From Chryseobacterium sp. OSA05B (GTDB lineage Bacteria; Bacteroidota; Bacteroidia; Flavobacteriales; Weeksellaceae): DNA of 64,000 nucleotides. The stretch covers positions 372,001 through 436,000 of the forward strand of contig NZ_JAHXYH010000004.1 in assembly GCF_019970065.1 (NCBI RefSeq), read 5' to 3'. The notes beneath the pieces are model-generated. The model saw nothing but the letters and a program-made list of their open reading frames with translations, did no database searches and was not told where the DNA came from. The translations under genes and the position numbers were made by a program. This document shows, one piece after another, positions 41,886 through 50,442 of this stretch (its first letter is position 1; each line of letters begins with the position of its first letter).

Positions 41886-43220
41886 ATGAAAAATATGACC
41901 AGAAAACTCATTGTATTCGTGTTTTTCATTTTTTCAGTGATGGGAGCCGCCCAGACCTATAAAATGATAGACACCGCAGACTATTTGCAGAGAAAAGAAT
42001 TTTTAAAAAGTTTTGCCGGAAATAACGAAGTTTTTATAAAAAAATTGAGATCGCAGTATTCCGGGAAGACAGGTTCTGAACTGTCTAAAATCTATAAAGA
42101 ATTTGGAACCGATTTTGAAAAGCAGGTGAAAAACAAAGATTTTATTTTTAAATCTGAATTTGAAACGGAAATAAAAACCCTGATCCAGCGCCTGAGAAAA
42201 AATAATCCCAGAATTCCACAGGATCTTAAAATTTTGGTAGCAAGAGATAATACACCCAATGCCTATTGCCTTGCGGACGGAACTTTTGTCATCAATATGG
42301 GACTGTACAACTGGCTGAATGGCGAAGACCAGATCGCTGCCGTGATTACCCATGAATTGGGGCATAAAATTGATGAACATTCGCTCAAAACATTTTTAAG
42401 CATTATCGAGCAGGATCAGCTGGATAAAATAACGGTACAGAATCTGAAAGAAACGACGGTAAGCCGCAGCCAGACCCAGAATAAAAAAGCTTTTGACATC
42501 CTTAAAAACCGCGCATATAAAAAAGGCGTGGAAAGAAGAAAGCAGGAAATGCAGGCGGATTCATTAGGCTACGCGATTTTTAAGAACAGTGATTTTAAAA
42601 AGAATGACTATGTAAACGCGCTTCAGAGATTGCAGGATTTTGACACCATTTCCCCGCGTGAACTGAAGATAGAGACTTACAAAAAACTTTTTGACCTTCC
42701 GAAACAGGCCTTCAATGATAAGTGGATGAAGAAGGAAGATTTCTCGCTATACAATTATAATTTTTACAAAGAAAAACTGGACAAAGATTCCCTGGCCTCG
42801 CATCCCGAAATGTCCAGAAGGATTGAAAAGCTGAAAAAAATCTTCCCAGAACTTAAACCTTCGGTGGAGTCAGAAAAACCTTCTGAAACTTTTACAAACA
42901 TGAAAAAAATGGCCAGAATGGAGATTCTTCCCAATTATTTTCACTCTGAAGATTACGGACTTGGAATTTATGCCTCGATGCAGTTTCTGCAGGATGGAGA
43001 AGAGGAAAAGTATTACAAAGGCTGGCTGGGTATATGTTTCAATAAAATATATGAAGCCCGGAAAAATTACAATCTGAACCGTTATCTGGACAGGATAGAA
43101 CCTAAAAATCAAAGTGAAAGTTATCAGCAGTTTCTGAACTTTATGTGGAATCTGAGCCTTGATGATATCAAAAATATAGCGGACTTTTACCAAAGCAGCT
43201 ACCCAATAAAAGAATCCTGA
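41886..43220 (+). CDS. M48-family metallopeptidase, exported
   Basis: 444 aa with a signal peptide (FVFFIFSVMGAAQ). Zinc motif H156-E-L-G-H160 in ITHELGHKIDEH and third-ligand region RKQEMQADSLGYAIF. Preceded by a helical domain and followed by TPR-like helices. Probably processes periplasmic or outer-membrane proteins, like BepA or LoiP. Start chosen at 41886 because the upstream TTG overlaps the likely promoter; 41895 is a second possibility. Its stop codon lies inside the terminator hairpin. Confidence 0.88.
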   Translation: MKNMTRKLIVFVFFIFSVMGAAQTYKMIDTADYLQRKEFLKSFAGNNEVFIKKLRSQYSGKTGSELSKIYKEFGTDFEKQVKNKDFIFKSEFETEIKTLIQRLRKNNPRIPQDLKILVARDNTPNAYCLADGTFVINMGLYNWLNGEDQIAAVITHELGHKIDEHSLKTFLSIIEQDQLDKITVQNLKETTVSRSQTQNKKAFDILKNRAYKKGVERRKQEMQADSLGYAIFKNSDFKKNDYVNALQRLQDFDTISPRELKIETYKKLFDLPKQAFNDKWMKKEDFSLYNYNFYKEKLDKDSLASHPEMSRRIEKLKKIFPELKPSVESEKPSETFTNMKKMARMEILPNYFHSEDYGLGIYASMQFLQDGEEEKYYKGWLGICFNKIYEARKNYNLNRYLDRIEPKNQSESYQQFLNFMWNLSLDDIKNIADFYQSSYPIKES

Positions 43221-43246
43221 TCATGCATCAGGATTCTTGGTTTTTA
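43210..43246. terminator. Terminator overlapping the M48 stop codon
   Basis: AAGAATCCTGAT (43210-43221) pairs with ATCAGGATTCTT (43227-43238), then GGTTTTT. Twelve-bp perfect stem; the first arm includes the last codons and the stop TGA. Confidence 0.75.
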
Positions 43247-44776
43247 ATAGTTCAGTTTTTCTAAACGAAGCTTATTGAACTTTTCTTTTTCGTTGTATTC
43301 ACGGAGAAGAATATAGCCTTCTTTTCCAACGTACGGTGTAACGGCATAATTGTCTTTTTCAGAAATAGGAATGATTTCCTGCTTGAATTTTCCATCGATC
43401 ACCGTATTGATAAAAAGGTTCCATTTTTTCTGTTTGGTTACTTCATCCTTCTGATAGTCACGGTAGAAGAATACCACATCTTTTCCACCGTTGAGGTATT
43501 GGGAGAAAAGGTAATCACTGTTTATCCATTTAGATTTTTCCTTCTCAAAAACCTGGATATTTTTAATCTTGAAATCCTTATCTGTATAAACATAAACGAG
43601 ATCCGTAGTTTTAGGAGCGTTGTACTGTCCGGCCGGTTTGTATTTTTCCGTAAGAATTCCTACACTTCCGTCATTCATAAAGTACATATCCTTGGTCTGA
43701 AGCATATAGCCGCTTTCTACCATACCATTGGCATTGATTTTCGGAAGATAGCGGGCGAAATCCGGCTTGAAATTGATCTCTTTCGTATCTACGGTAAAAT
43801 CTGATTTATTGATCATCATTCTGGCGTACCCAATATAATCATACTTCGCAAAATTTCTACCAAGGAGAACAATCTTGTCGTCAAAAGTCTTATCATTGTC
43901 AAGGCTGCTGTCATATCCCAGAGAAAAACTGTCGATGAGGTCTATTGTGGTATCGGAAAGTCCTGTGATTGGCTTATTGGAAGCTTCTTTTCCGGTTTTC
44001 ATATCGATCACGACCATGCTGAAAGACTTTTTATCATCGTCCGCTTTTTTCATGATGCAGTACATGTATTTCTCATCCCTGTCCAGAACGGATAAAGTGG
44101 AAAACACTTTTTTTGTACCATCCGTGTTGTATTTATAGCGCCAGAGTTCTTTTTTATTGTCATCAAATTTAATGATGCTGTTGTTGTTCACATACTTTCC
44201 GTAGTCTTTGTATTCTACAGCGAAATATCCACCTTCTTTTACTTCTCCAACCGCAGAAACATAGTTGTAGCCCTTTTCTTTTTTCTCTTCCCGGTTTTCC
44301 TTGCGCTGTGCTTTCCAGTTTTTGGGTTCATTAATCTCTTTGAAGGTTCCGTCTTCAAGATAATCGTAATATACTTTTCTTTTGATGGTATTGGTTTTCG
44401 GATCGATAACCATGGAAACAGGCGTGAAGATCTCTCTTGTTTTTACCAGAGAATAATCCATCATGGAAGGTCTTAGGATGATCTGTCCTTTAAAGTCGAC
44501 ATATCCGCGGTAAGAAGCAGCTGTAATATCGCCTTCAAATTCTTTATTGGCGACAGGATTAAGGTTTTTATCCAGAATTACATATTCGAATTTTTTGGTT
44601 CTGTCGCCGGTCTTTCCGTAAGAATAAAGGGATACATAACCGTAAAGATTGTCTTTATCATCGAAGAGGGCATTCATTCCCACATGATCACCGGCAGCCA
44701 GTGCAGTAAGGTCCTGAGTCTGGGAATAGGCCAGCATCTGAACAAGGCTGAATACCAGTAAACTTATTTTTTTCAT
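43244..44776 (-). CDS. Exported hypothetical protein, beta-rich
   Basis: 510 aa with a signal peptide (MKKISLLVFSLVQMLAYSQ). Rich in beta-strand pairs with YVILDKNLNPVANKEFEGDI-style patterns that repeat through the protein (for example VVIDMKTGKEASNKPITG), suggesting a beta-propeller. I do not recognise the family and see no catalytic motif. No sorting-domain tail, so it should remain in the periplasm or outer membrane. Single gene. Confidence 0.7.
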   Translation of the reverse strand: MKKISLLVFSLVQMLAYSQTQDLTALAAGDHVGMNALFDDKDNLYGYVSLYSYGKTGDRTKKFEYVILDKNLNPVANKEFEGDITAASYRGYVDFKGQIILRPSMMDYSLVKTREIFTPVSMVIDPKTNTIKRKVYYDYLEDGTFKEINEPKNWKAQRKENREEKKEKGYNYVSAVGEVKEGGYFAVEYKDYGKYVNNNSIIKFDDNKKELWRYKYNTDGTKKVFSTLSVLDRDEKYMYCIMKKADDDKKSFSMVVIDMKTGKEASNKPITGLSDTTIDLIDSFSLGYDSSLDNDKTFDDKIVLLGRNFAKYDYIGYARMMINKSDFTVDTKEINFKPDFARYLPKINANGMVESGYMLQTKDMYFMNDGSVGILTEKYKPAGQYNAPKTTDLVYVYTDKDFKIKNIQVFEKEKSKWINSDYLFSQYLNGGKDVVFFYRDYQKDEVTKQKKWNLFINTVIDGKFKQEIIPISEKDNYAVTPYVGKEGYILLREYNEKEKFNKLRLEKLNY

Positions 44777-45074
44777 AGTTATTATTTTACCAAAAATAAT
44801 AAATTAACGAATACGCCGGAGAAGTTTCATTTTCTTTATTCATATTCTAAATAAAGCAGAGGAGCAGACGAATTTTATCTGATGAAGAATATCTATTGTA
44901 TTGAGTTTTTCTGAGAATGAAAAACCTTACAGGTCTCAAAGACCTATAAGGTTTGTATGATGAATATTAATAGAAAGAATCTGCATTATCAGCAAAATCA
45001 GCGCGAATTAAAAAATATCCCACTGATTTCGCAGATGACACAGGTTTTTTATACTTTATCATTTAGACAATAAA
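44777..45074. repeat. Intergenic block of dispersed flavobacterial repeats
   Basis: The long hairpin AAACCTTACAGGTCT (44922-44936) pairs with AGACCTATAAGGTTT (44940-44954) with a single C-A mismatch. It is followed at about 44981-45046 by aatctgcattatcagcaaaatcagcg...gatttcgcagatga, words that recur at about 46828-46859. I know both kinds as common intergenic repeats of this bacterial group. No gene seen. Confidence 0.55.
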
Positions 45075-45097
45075 AAAGCCCCAATTAATGGGGCTTT
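45072..45097 (-). terminator. Intrinsic terminator of glyS
   Basis: AAAGCCCC (45075-45082) pairs with GGGGCTTT (45090-45097), with a T-run on the minus strand, immediately after the glyS stop. Confidence 0.85.
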
Positions 45098-45100
45098 AGT

Positions 45101-46642
45101 CTATAGTTTAGAAAGTAAATTTCTGAAGTTTGTTTTCTCGTCGATGATTCTTCTTAATTCAGAAACAGGAACTCTTTCCTGCTGCATCGTATCTCTGTCT
45201 CTTATCGTCACTGTATGATCCGTTAGAGAGTCGTGGTCAATGGTGATACAGTAAGGTGTACCGATGGCATCCTGTCTTCTGTAACGTTTTCCGATGGCAT
45301 CTTTTTCTTCGTAAAATAAGTTGAAATCATATTTCAGGTCATTGAAGATCTTTTCAGCATATTCAGCAAGACCGTCTTTTTTCATTAACGGAAGAATCGC
45401 TGCTTTGATTGGGGCTAATGCCGGTGGTAAAGATAAAACTGTTCTCTCTGAGCCGTCTTCCAGTACTTCGTCTTTAAGACAGTGTGAGAAGATCGAAAGG
45501 AATAGTCTGTCCAGACCTACAGAAGTTTCCACTACGTATGGTACATAGTTTTCGTTTCTTTCCGGATCGAAGAACTGAAGTTTTCTTCCTGAGAATTCTT
45601 CATGCGCTTTTAAGTCGAAATCTGTTCTTGAGTGAATTCCTTCCAGTTCTTTGAAACCGAATGGGAAGTTAAATTCAATATCAGCCGCTGCATTCGCATA
45701 GTGAGCCAATTTCTCGTGATCGTGGAATCTGTAGTTGTCATCCCCTAAACCTAAAGCAAGGTGCCAGTTCAGACGTTTTGTTTTCCACTGCTCGTAAAAT
45801 TCAAGTTCAGTTCCCGGCGCTACAAAAAACTGCATTTCCATTTGCTCAAATTCACGCATTCTGAAGATAAACTGTCTTGCAACAATTTCATTTCTGAAGG
45901 CTTTACCGATTTGTGCAATACCGAAAGGAAGTCTGTGACGTGAAGTTTTCTGTACATTCAGGAAATTAACGAAAATACCCTGAGCCGTTTCCGGTCTTAG
46001 GTAAAGATCCATCGCGCTGTCTGCAGAAGCTCCAAGTTTCGTTCCGAACATCAGGTTGAATTGTCTTACTTCTGTCCAGTTTTTAGAACCCGTATCAGGA
46101 TCAGCAATTTCAAGCTCTTCAATTAAAGCTTTTACATCAGCAAGATCTTCATTTTCCAGAGATTTGGCAAGCCTTGAAAGGATAGCTTCTCTTTTCGCAC
46201 GGTATTCCAGAATTTTTGGATTCGTCGCTACAAACTGAGCTTTATCAAAAGAGTCACCGAATCTTTTCGCTGCCTTTTCGATTTCTTTATTCTCTTTATC
46301 TTCAATTTTCGCACAGTAGTCTTCTACCAGGACATCTGCTCTGAAACGTTTTTTAGAATCTTTATTGTCAATCAATGGATCGTTGAAAGCGTCTACGTGG
46401 CCTGATGCCTTCCATGTGGTAGGGTGCATAAGGATCGCGGAATCAATACCCACAATATTTTCGTTAAGCTGTACCATAGCTTTCCACCAATACTGTTTGA
46501 TATTGTTTTTTAATTCGGCACCGTTCTGTCCATAATCATAAACAGCGGATAAACCGTCATAGATCTCACTGGAAGGGAAAATAAAACCATATTCTTTAGC
46601 GTGAGAAATCACTTTCTTGAAAACATCTTCTTGCTTTGCCAT
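45101..46642 (-). CDS. glyS: Glycyl-tRNA synthetase, alpha2 dimer type
   Basis: 513 aa from the ATG at 46642 (MAKQEDVFKKVISHAKEYGF). It is the eukaryote/archaea-like dimeric GlyRS, class II: motif 2 FRNEIVARQFIFRMREFEQMEMQFF, motif 3 SVGLDRLFLSIF, C-terminal anticodon-binding domain ending IIDEKTNFRNLLSKL. An upstream in-frame extension to 46702 is rejected because the -7 box TATTTTTG (plus 46664-46671) lies within it. Confidence 0.96.
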   Translation of the reverse strand: MAKQEDVFKKVISHAKEYGFIFPSSEIYDGLSAVYDYGQNGAELKNNIKQYWWKAMVQLNENIVGIDSAILMHPTTWKASGHVDAFNDPLIDNKDSKKRFRADVLVEDYCAKIEDKENKEIEKAAKRFGDSFDKAQFVATNPKILEYRAKREAILSRLAKSLENEDLADVKALIEELEIADPDTGSKNWTEVRQFNLMFGTKLGASADSAMDLYLRPETAQGIFVNFLNVQKTSRHRLPFGIAQIGKAFRNEIVARQFIFRMREFEQMEMQFFVAPGTELEFYEQWKTKRLNWHLALGLGDDNYRFHDHEKLAHYANAAADIEFNFPFGFKELEGIHSRTDFDLKAHEEFSGRKLQFFDPERNENYVPYVVETSVGLDRLFLSIFSHCLKDEVLEDGSERTVLSLPPALAPIKAAILPLMKKDGLAEYAEKIFNDLKYDFNLFYEEKDAIGKRYRRQDAIGTPYCITIDHDSLTDHTVTIRDRDTMQQERVPVSELRRIIDEKTNFRNLLSKL

Positions 46643-46663
46643 AATTTTTTTACGTCTGATGTG

Positions 46664-46671
46664 CAAAAATA
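46664..46671 (-). promoter_or_regulatory. Putative -7 box of glyS
   Basis: Minus-strand TATTTTTG, about 21 nt before the ATG at 46642. Confidence 0.5.
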
Positions 46672-46859
46672 TGAATTTGGATTCCAAATTCATGAAATTC
46701 AATAAAAAAAGAGTGTATTAACAGAAAAAATAGGTGTTCATCCAAGGAAGATTACTCAAAGTTCAACTTTTTGATTCCTTTTAATCACCCTAAAATTTAA
46801 GTTTAAATGATAAAAGGTTGCATTAAAAACTCTCGCAGATTGAACAGATTATGCGGATT

Positions 46860-47372
46860 TTAGAAACTATAAGTAAGACCAATGCTGTTTCCTGTAAGAT
46901 CAAGTTTGTACGAAGTTGTTTTCGTTTCATCTGTTCCTCCAGCCTGATTCTGTGTATTGATAGCCTTTTTCATGTTCTTTCCCGAGCTTATGGCAAAAGG
47001 AATCCCGATTCCGATCGCTCCCAGACCAATTCCTACCAATCCCCAGCCGCCTTTATCTTTTTTCTTGTAGGCAACACCATTTTGATACGTTGTTTTCGTC
47101 CGGAATACTTCTTTTGCCAGTCCGAAACCTACCAAACCGCCGCCTATAGCTCCGAAGATCTGTGCTATCGTACCGTTGGTATTCGCTTTTTTCATGTAGC
47201 CTAAAGCTTCAGGATTGGTAAATACCTTTTTATATTCCGAGAACTTGAATTTCTGATCACCTTTGATAAAAAATTCACGGTTATTCTTCCCGAGTTTAAG
47301 AGAATCTGAAACCTGTGCGGAGGTCGAAATAAAGAAAAAGGCCATGAATAAAGCCGAAAATAATAATTTCAT
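46860..47372 (-). CDS. Exported hypothetical with glycine-zipper membrane segments
   Basis: 170 aa, signal peptide MKLLFSALFMAFFFISTSAQ. The middle has FGAIGGGLVGFGLAKEV and GLVGIGLGAIGIGIPFAI, two glycine-zipper-type hydrophobic stretches separated by a Lys-rich loop. No family recognised. Possibly an outer-membrane or periplasmic small protein. Divergent from truC-like gene. Confidence 0.6.
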   Translation of the reverse strand: MKLLFSALFMAFFFISTSAQVSDSLKLGKNNREFFIKGDQKFKFSEYKKVFTNPEALGYMKKANTNGTIAQIFGAIGGGLVGFGLAKEVFRTKTTYQNGVAYKKKDKGGWGLVGIGLGAIGIGIPFAISSGKNMKKAINTQNQAGGTDETKTTSYKLDLTGNSIGLTYSF

Positions 47373-47467
47373 AAAGTAATTTTTGCGCGAAAATAGAGAA
47401 ATAAAACTGATAACGGCAAAACTTTGTACTATTTTCAGGAGCCGGGAACCTACTTTCGCTACTCGCT

Positions 47468-47520
47468 ATTTTTGGATAATTGTCGCGGCGGCGGAGCCGC
47501 CGCGACAATTATCCAAAAAT
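47468..47520. repeat. Perfect 25-bp inverted repeat, 3-nt loop
   Basis: Positions 47468-47492 are exactly complementary to 47496-47520, with loop GGA. The outer part is AT-rich (TTTTTGGATAAT) and the inner part very GC-rich (TGTCGCGGCGGC). It lies between divergent genes, 59 nt before the truC-like start, where a terminator is not expected. Confidence 0.9.
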
Positions 47521-47579
47521 GAGCTCAAACATGCCACTCAATCAGGGCTAAATCAGTCGAAAATTTCTACTTTTGTCCC

Positions 47580-48275
47580 ATGTTAGAAATTCTGTATCGC
47601 GACGAGCATATTATTGCCATCAACAAACCCAGCGGATTACTGGTTCATAAATCTTTTTATGCGGGAGAAGCCGATACGTATGCTATTCAGGAATTGAGAA
47701 ACCAAATAGGACAAAAAGTGTTTCCTGTACATCGATTAGACCGGAAAACTTCGGGGGTTCTGCTGTTTACTTTAGATAAAGATACCCTTAGAATCATGAG
47801 CGAACAGTTTGCATCACGCGACGTGGAGAAGAAATACCTGGCAATTCTTCGGGGTTGGACAAAAGAAGAAGAAACGATTGATTATGATTTAATCAATGAA
47901 AATGAAGTCAGGCAAAATGCAGTTACTTATTACCATCTTTTACAAAAATCAGAAATCAATTTACCTTTTTTAAAACATCAGACTTCAAGATATTGTTTAG
48001 TAGAAGCGATTCCTGAAACGGGAAGGTTTCATCAGTTGAGAAAACATTTTAAACATATTCTGCATCCGATTTTAGGCTGCCGTAAACACGGTTGCAATAA
48101 ACAAAATAAATTGTGGCTTCAAACCTTTGGTATCAACAAAATGACGCTTCACGCCCATCAATTAGTTTTTAGTCACCCAATTTCTAATGAAAGAATTACG
48201 GTAAATGCTACTATAGATGATGAGTTTAAAAGAGTAGGAGCTATTTTGAATTTCGATTTGAGCTCGTATTCTTAA
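47580..48275 (+). CDS. truC: tRNA pseudouridine synthase of the RluA family, TruC-like
   Basis: 231 aa. Catalytic motif VFPVHRLDRKTSGVLLFTLD with the essential Asp, preceded by KPSGLLVHKSFYAGEADTYA and followed by the RluA/TruC ending ETGRFHQLRKHFKHILHPILG. The closest characterised type I can name is TruC, which modifies U65 of tRNA. Starts at the ATG at 47580; no clear ribosome site. Confidence 0.85.
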   Translation: MLEILYRDEHIIAINKPSGLLVHKSFYAGEADTYAIQELRNQIGQKVFPVHRLDRKTSGVLLFTLDKDTLRIMSEQFASRDVEKKYLAILRGWTKEEETIDYDLINENEVRQNAVTYYHLLQKSEINLPFLKHQTSRYCLVEAIPETGRFHQLRKHFKHILHPILGCRKHGCNKQNKLWLQTFGINKMTLHAHQLVFSHPISNERITVNATIDDEFKRVGAILNFDLSSYS

Positions 48276-48444
48276 TTGAAGTGCAAAATTTCAATGAAGT
48301 ATCTTTGTTAGGGTTCAAAATCTTAACAAGGATAAAGCAGTTTGATTTCACATATCACGCAGATAGTTGCATTTATAGATGGTATTTATAATAGATTTTT
48401 TGATAAAATATCATAGGGTAGCCGAAGGTTAATTTTAAATTAAG

Positions 48445-48452
48445 TATTTTTG
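48445..48452 (+). promoter_or_regulatory. Putative -7 box of pyrD
   Basis: TATTTTTG, ending 15 nt before the pyrD ATG. Confidence 0.5.
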
Positions 48453-48467
48453 TAAAACTTTTTTTCA

Positions 48468-49505
48468 ATGTACAAAAGTATCATCAGACCCATTCTCTTC
48501 AAATTCGATCCCGAAGAAGTTCATCATTTTACATTTTCAATGCTTAAAAATTTCGGATTTCTTACCAAACTATTTTTTCCAAAACCTATTGAAGACAAAC
48601 GTCTGGAAAGAGAAGTTTTCGGATTGAAATTTAAAAATCCTGTAGGACTGGCTGCCGGCTTTGATAAAAATGCCGTCCTGTTCAACGAATTGGGTGATCT
48701 TGGTTTCGGATTCGTAGAAATAGGAACCGTAACACCGAGAGCGCAGGCAGGAAACCCGAAGAAAAGATTGTTCCGTCTCATTGAAGATGGTGGGATTATC
48801 AACAGAATGGGATTCAATAATGATGGTCTTGAAGCAGCAATCGAAAAACTGAAATCCAACAAAGGAAAAATAATCATCGGTGGAAACATCGGAAAAAACA
48901 CTGATACAACCCCGGAAAATTATACCCAGGATTATCTGGATTGTTTTGAAGGACTTCATCCTCATGTAGATTATTTTGTACTGAATGTAAGCTGCCCGAA
49001 TGTGGGAAGCCACGCTAAACTTGAAGATGTAGACTATCTGCGCGAGTTGATTACGGAAGTACAGAAAATCAATCTGTCAAAATCTGTACAGAAACCCATA
49101 TTACTTAAAATTGCCCCGGATCTTAATAACGCTCAGTTAGATGAAATTGTCGAGCTGATTGCAGAAACAAAAATTGACGGTGTGATTGTTTCCAATACCT
49201 CTGTCAACCGCGAAGGTCTGAAAACCTCTCCTGAAGTTCTAGAACAGATAGGAAATGGTGGATTGAGCGGAAAGCCCATCCGTGAAAGAAGTACAAAAAT
49301 GATCAAATACCTTTCCGACAAAAGCAACAGAGCTTTCCCGATCATTGGAGTAGGAGGAATTCACTCAGCTAAAGATGCGATCGAGAAACTGGATGCAGGA
49401 GCAAGTCTTGTCCAGCTTTACACCGGATTTATCTATGAAGGCCCGGAACTGATCAATGAGATCAATAAAGAAATTTTAACGAGAGCTAGCAGGCTTCCAA
49501 GATAA
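48468..49505 (+). CDS. pyrD: Dihydroorotate dehydrogenase (quinone), class 2
   Basis: 345 aa. Oxidises dihydroorotate to orotate with FMN, passing electrons to quinone; peripheral membrane. The class 2 N-terminal helix extension (about 1-45), GLAAGFDKNA, EIGTVTPRAQAGNPKKRLFRLIEDGGIINRMGFNN and the catalytic Ser in NVSCPNVG are visible. FMN phosphate-binding IGVGGIHSAKDAIEKLDAGASLVQLYTGFIYEGP is near the end. Confidence 0.96.
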   Translation: MYKSIIRPILFKFDPEEVHHFTFSMLKNFGFLTKLFFPKPIEDKRLEREVFGLKFKNPVGLAAGFDKNAVLFNELGDLGFGFVEIGTVTPRAQAGNPKKRLFRLIEDGGIINRMGFNNDGLEAAIEKLKSNKGKIIIGGNIGKNTDTTPENYTQDYLDCFEGLHPHVDYFVLNVSCPNVGSHAKLEDVDYLRELITEVQKINLSKSVQKPILLKIAPDLNNAQLDEIVELIAETKIDGVIVSNTSVNREGLKTSPEVLEQIGNGGLSGKPIRERSTKMIKYLSDKSNRAFPIIGVGGIHSAKDAIEKLDAGASLVQLYTGFIYEGPELINEINKEILTRASRLPR

Positions 49506-49509
49506 AGTA

Positions 49510-49536
49510 AAAAAGAGAGCTTAAGGTTCTCTTTTT
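49510..49536. terminator. Terminator between pyrD and the next gene
   Basis: AAAAAGAGA (49510-49518) pairs with TCTCTTTTT (49528-49536); overlaps the stop codon of the converging gene. Confidence 0.6.
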
Positions 49537-50422
49537 ATTTTGCCTTTACGACAGAGGCATTTTTTATATCTACGGTAAGACTGTACGCTGCTGTAGATGA
49601 AGATTTTTTAATTTTATACTTTAAAATTTTCCGGTCCTGAGATTTTGTTTCTATCGTATCATAAATGTTTTCCAGACAGCTTTCAGTAAGAAATTCTTCA
49701 TAGTTTTTATAATTCCAGTCTTTGGTAAAGTACAGGATTCTATAACCCTTTTCCCCTTCGCTGGCTCCGCATCTTCCGCACGCATTTAAATTGGAGGAAT
49801 GTTCAAAGTACAGTAAAATACGGTTCCCATTGTCTCCCGATGCGTAAGAAATCAACTGGTTTCCTCCATGTTTATTAATGAAATCAAACGTATTGATCTT
49901 TTTGTTGTTGGGTAAAGTCAGATAATTGTTGAAGCGGTAGATCATATCATTTCCGGTAAACAGCTTTGCCGGTTGCGTTTTTTTATCCGCATAAAAATTT
50001 CCCGTAATAGAATTTTCTTTAGGATTATCTGTTGTAAAAGTAATAGACTCTTTAGGGTTAAGGGTTTCCGCAATCTCAGCAATTTTTTCCACTTTCTGAG
50101 GTGAAGTGATCTGATCTTTCAACATTTTGGAATTCTGCTTTTGTTTGTTTCCAAAATAATATAAGGACAATTTTCCGTAATCATAAATGCCGATCAGAGG
50201 GATCTTTTTCTGATACTTATCGTAATGATACCATCCGTCTACAAAATACTGATACAGGCTGCAATCTGCAATCCCTGCGAAATGAAGTTGCATGGTCACG
50301 GGAACTCCTGCAATCTCGCCTTTGAAAACTTGTGAAGAATCGGTTACAGCCTTGAGTTCAACTTTCTGGCAGAAACAGAGTACAAAGAGAGGGAGGAATA
50401 ATGTAATAAAGAGTTTTTTCAT
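49535..50422 (-). CDS. Exported hypothetical protein
   Basis: 295 aa with signal peptide MKKLFITLFLPLFVLCFCQ. Contains CGRCGASEGEKGYRILYFTKDW, with a C-G-R-C pair that could bind a metal or form a disulphide. Unrecognised family. Lies 20 nt downstream of the DUF445 gene and may be cotranscribed with it. Confidence 0.65.
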   Translation of the reverse strand: MKKLFITLFLPLFVLCFCQKVELKAVTDSSQVFKGEIAGVPVTMQLHFAGIADCSLYQYFVDGWYHYDKYQKKIPLIGIYDYGKLSLYYFGNKQKQNSKMLKDQITSPQKVEKIAEIAETLNPKESITFTTDNPKENSITGNFYADKKTQPAKLFTGNDMIYRFNNYLTLPNNKKINTFDFINKHGGNQLISYASGDNGNRILLYFEHSSNLNACGRCGASEGEKGYRILYFTKDWNYKNYEEFLTESCLENIYDTIETKSQDRKILKYKIKKSSSTAAYSLTVDIKNASVVKAK

Positions 50423-50442
50423 GGTTGGTGGTGAATAGTTTT

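Noticed and set aside
47468..47520. Rho-independent terminator
   Set aside because: It lies between divergent gene starts, has no U-run directly after the stem apart from the stem's own AT-rich end, and is far longer than normal terminators.
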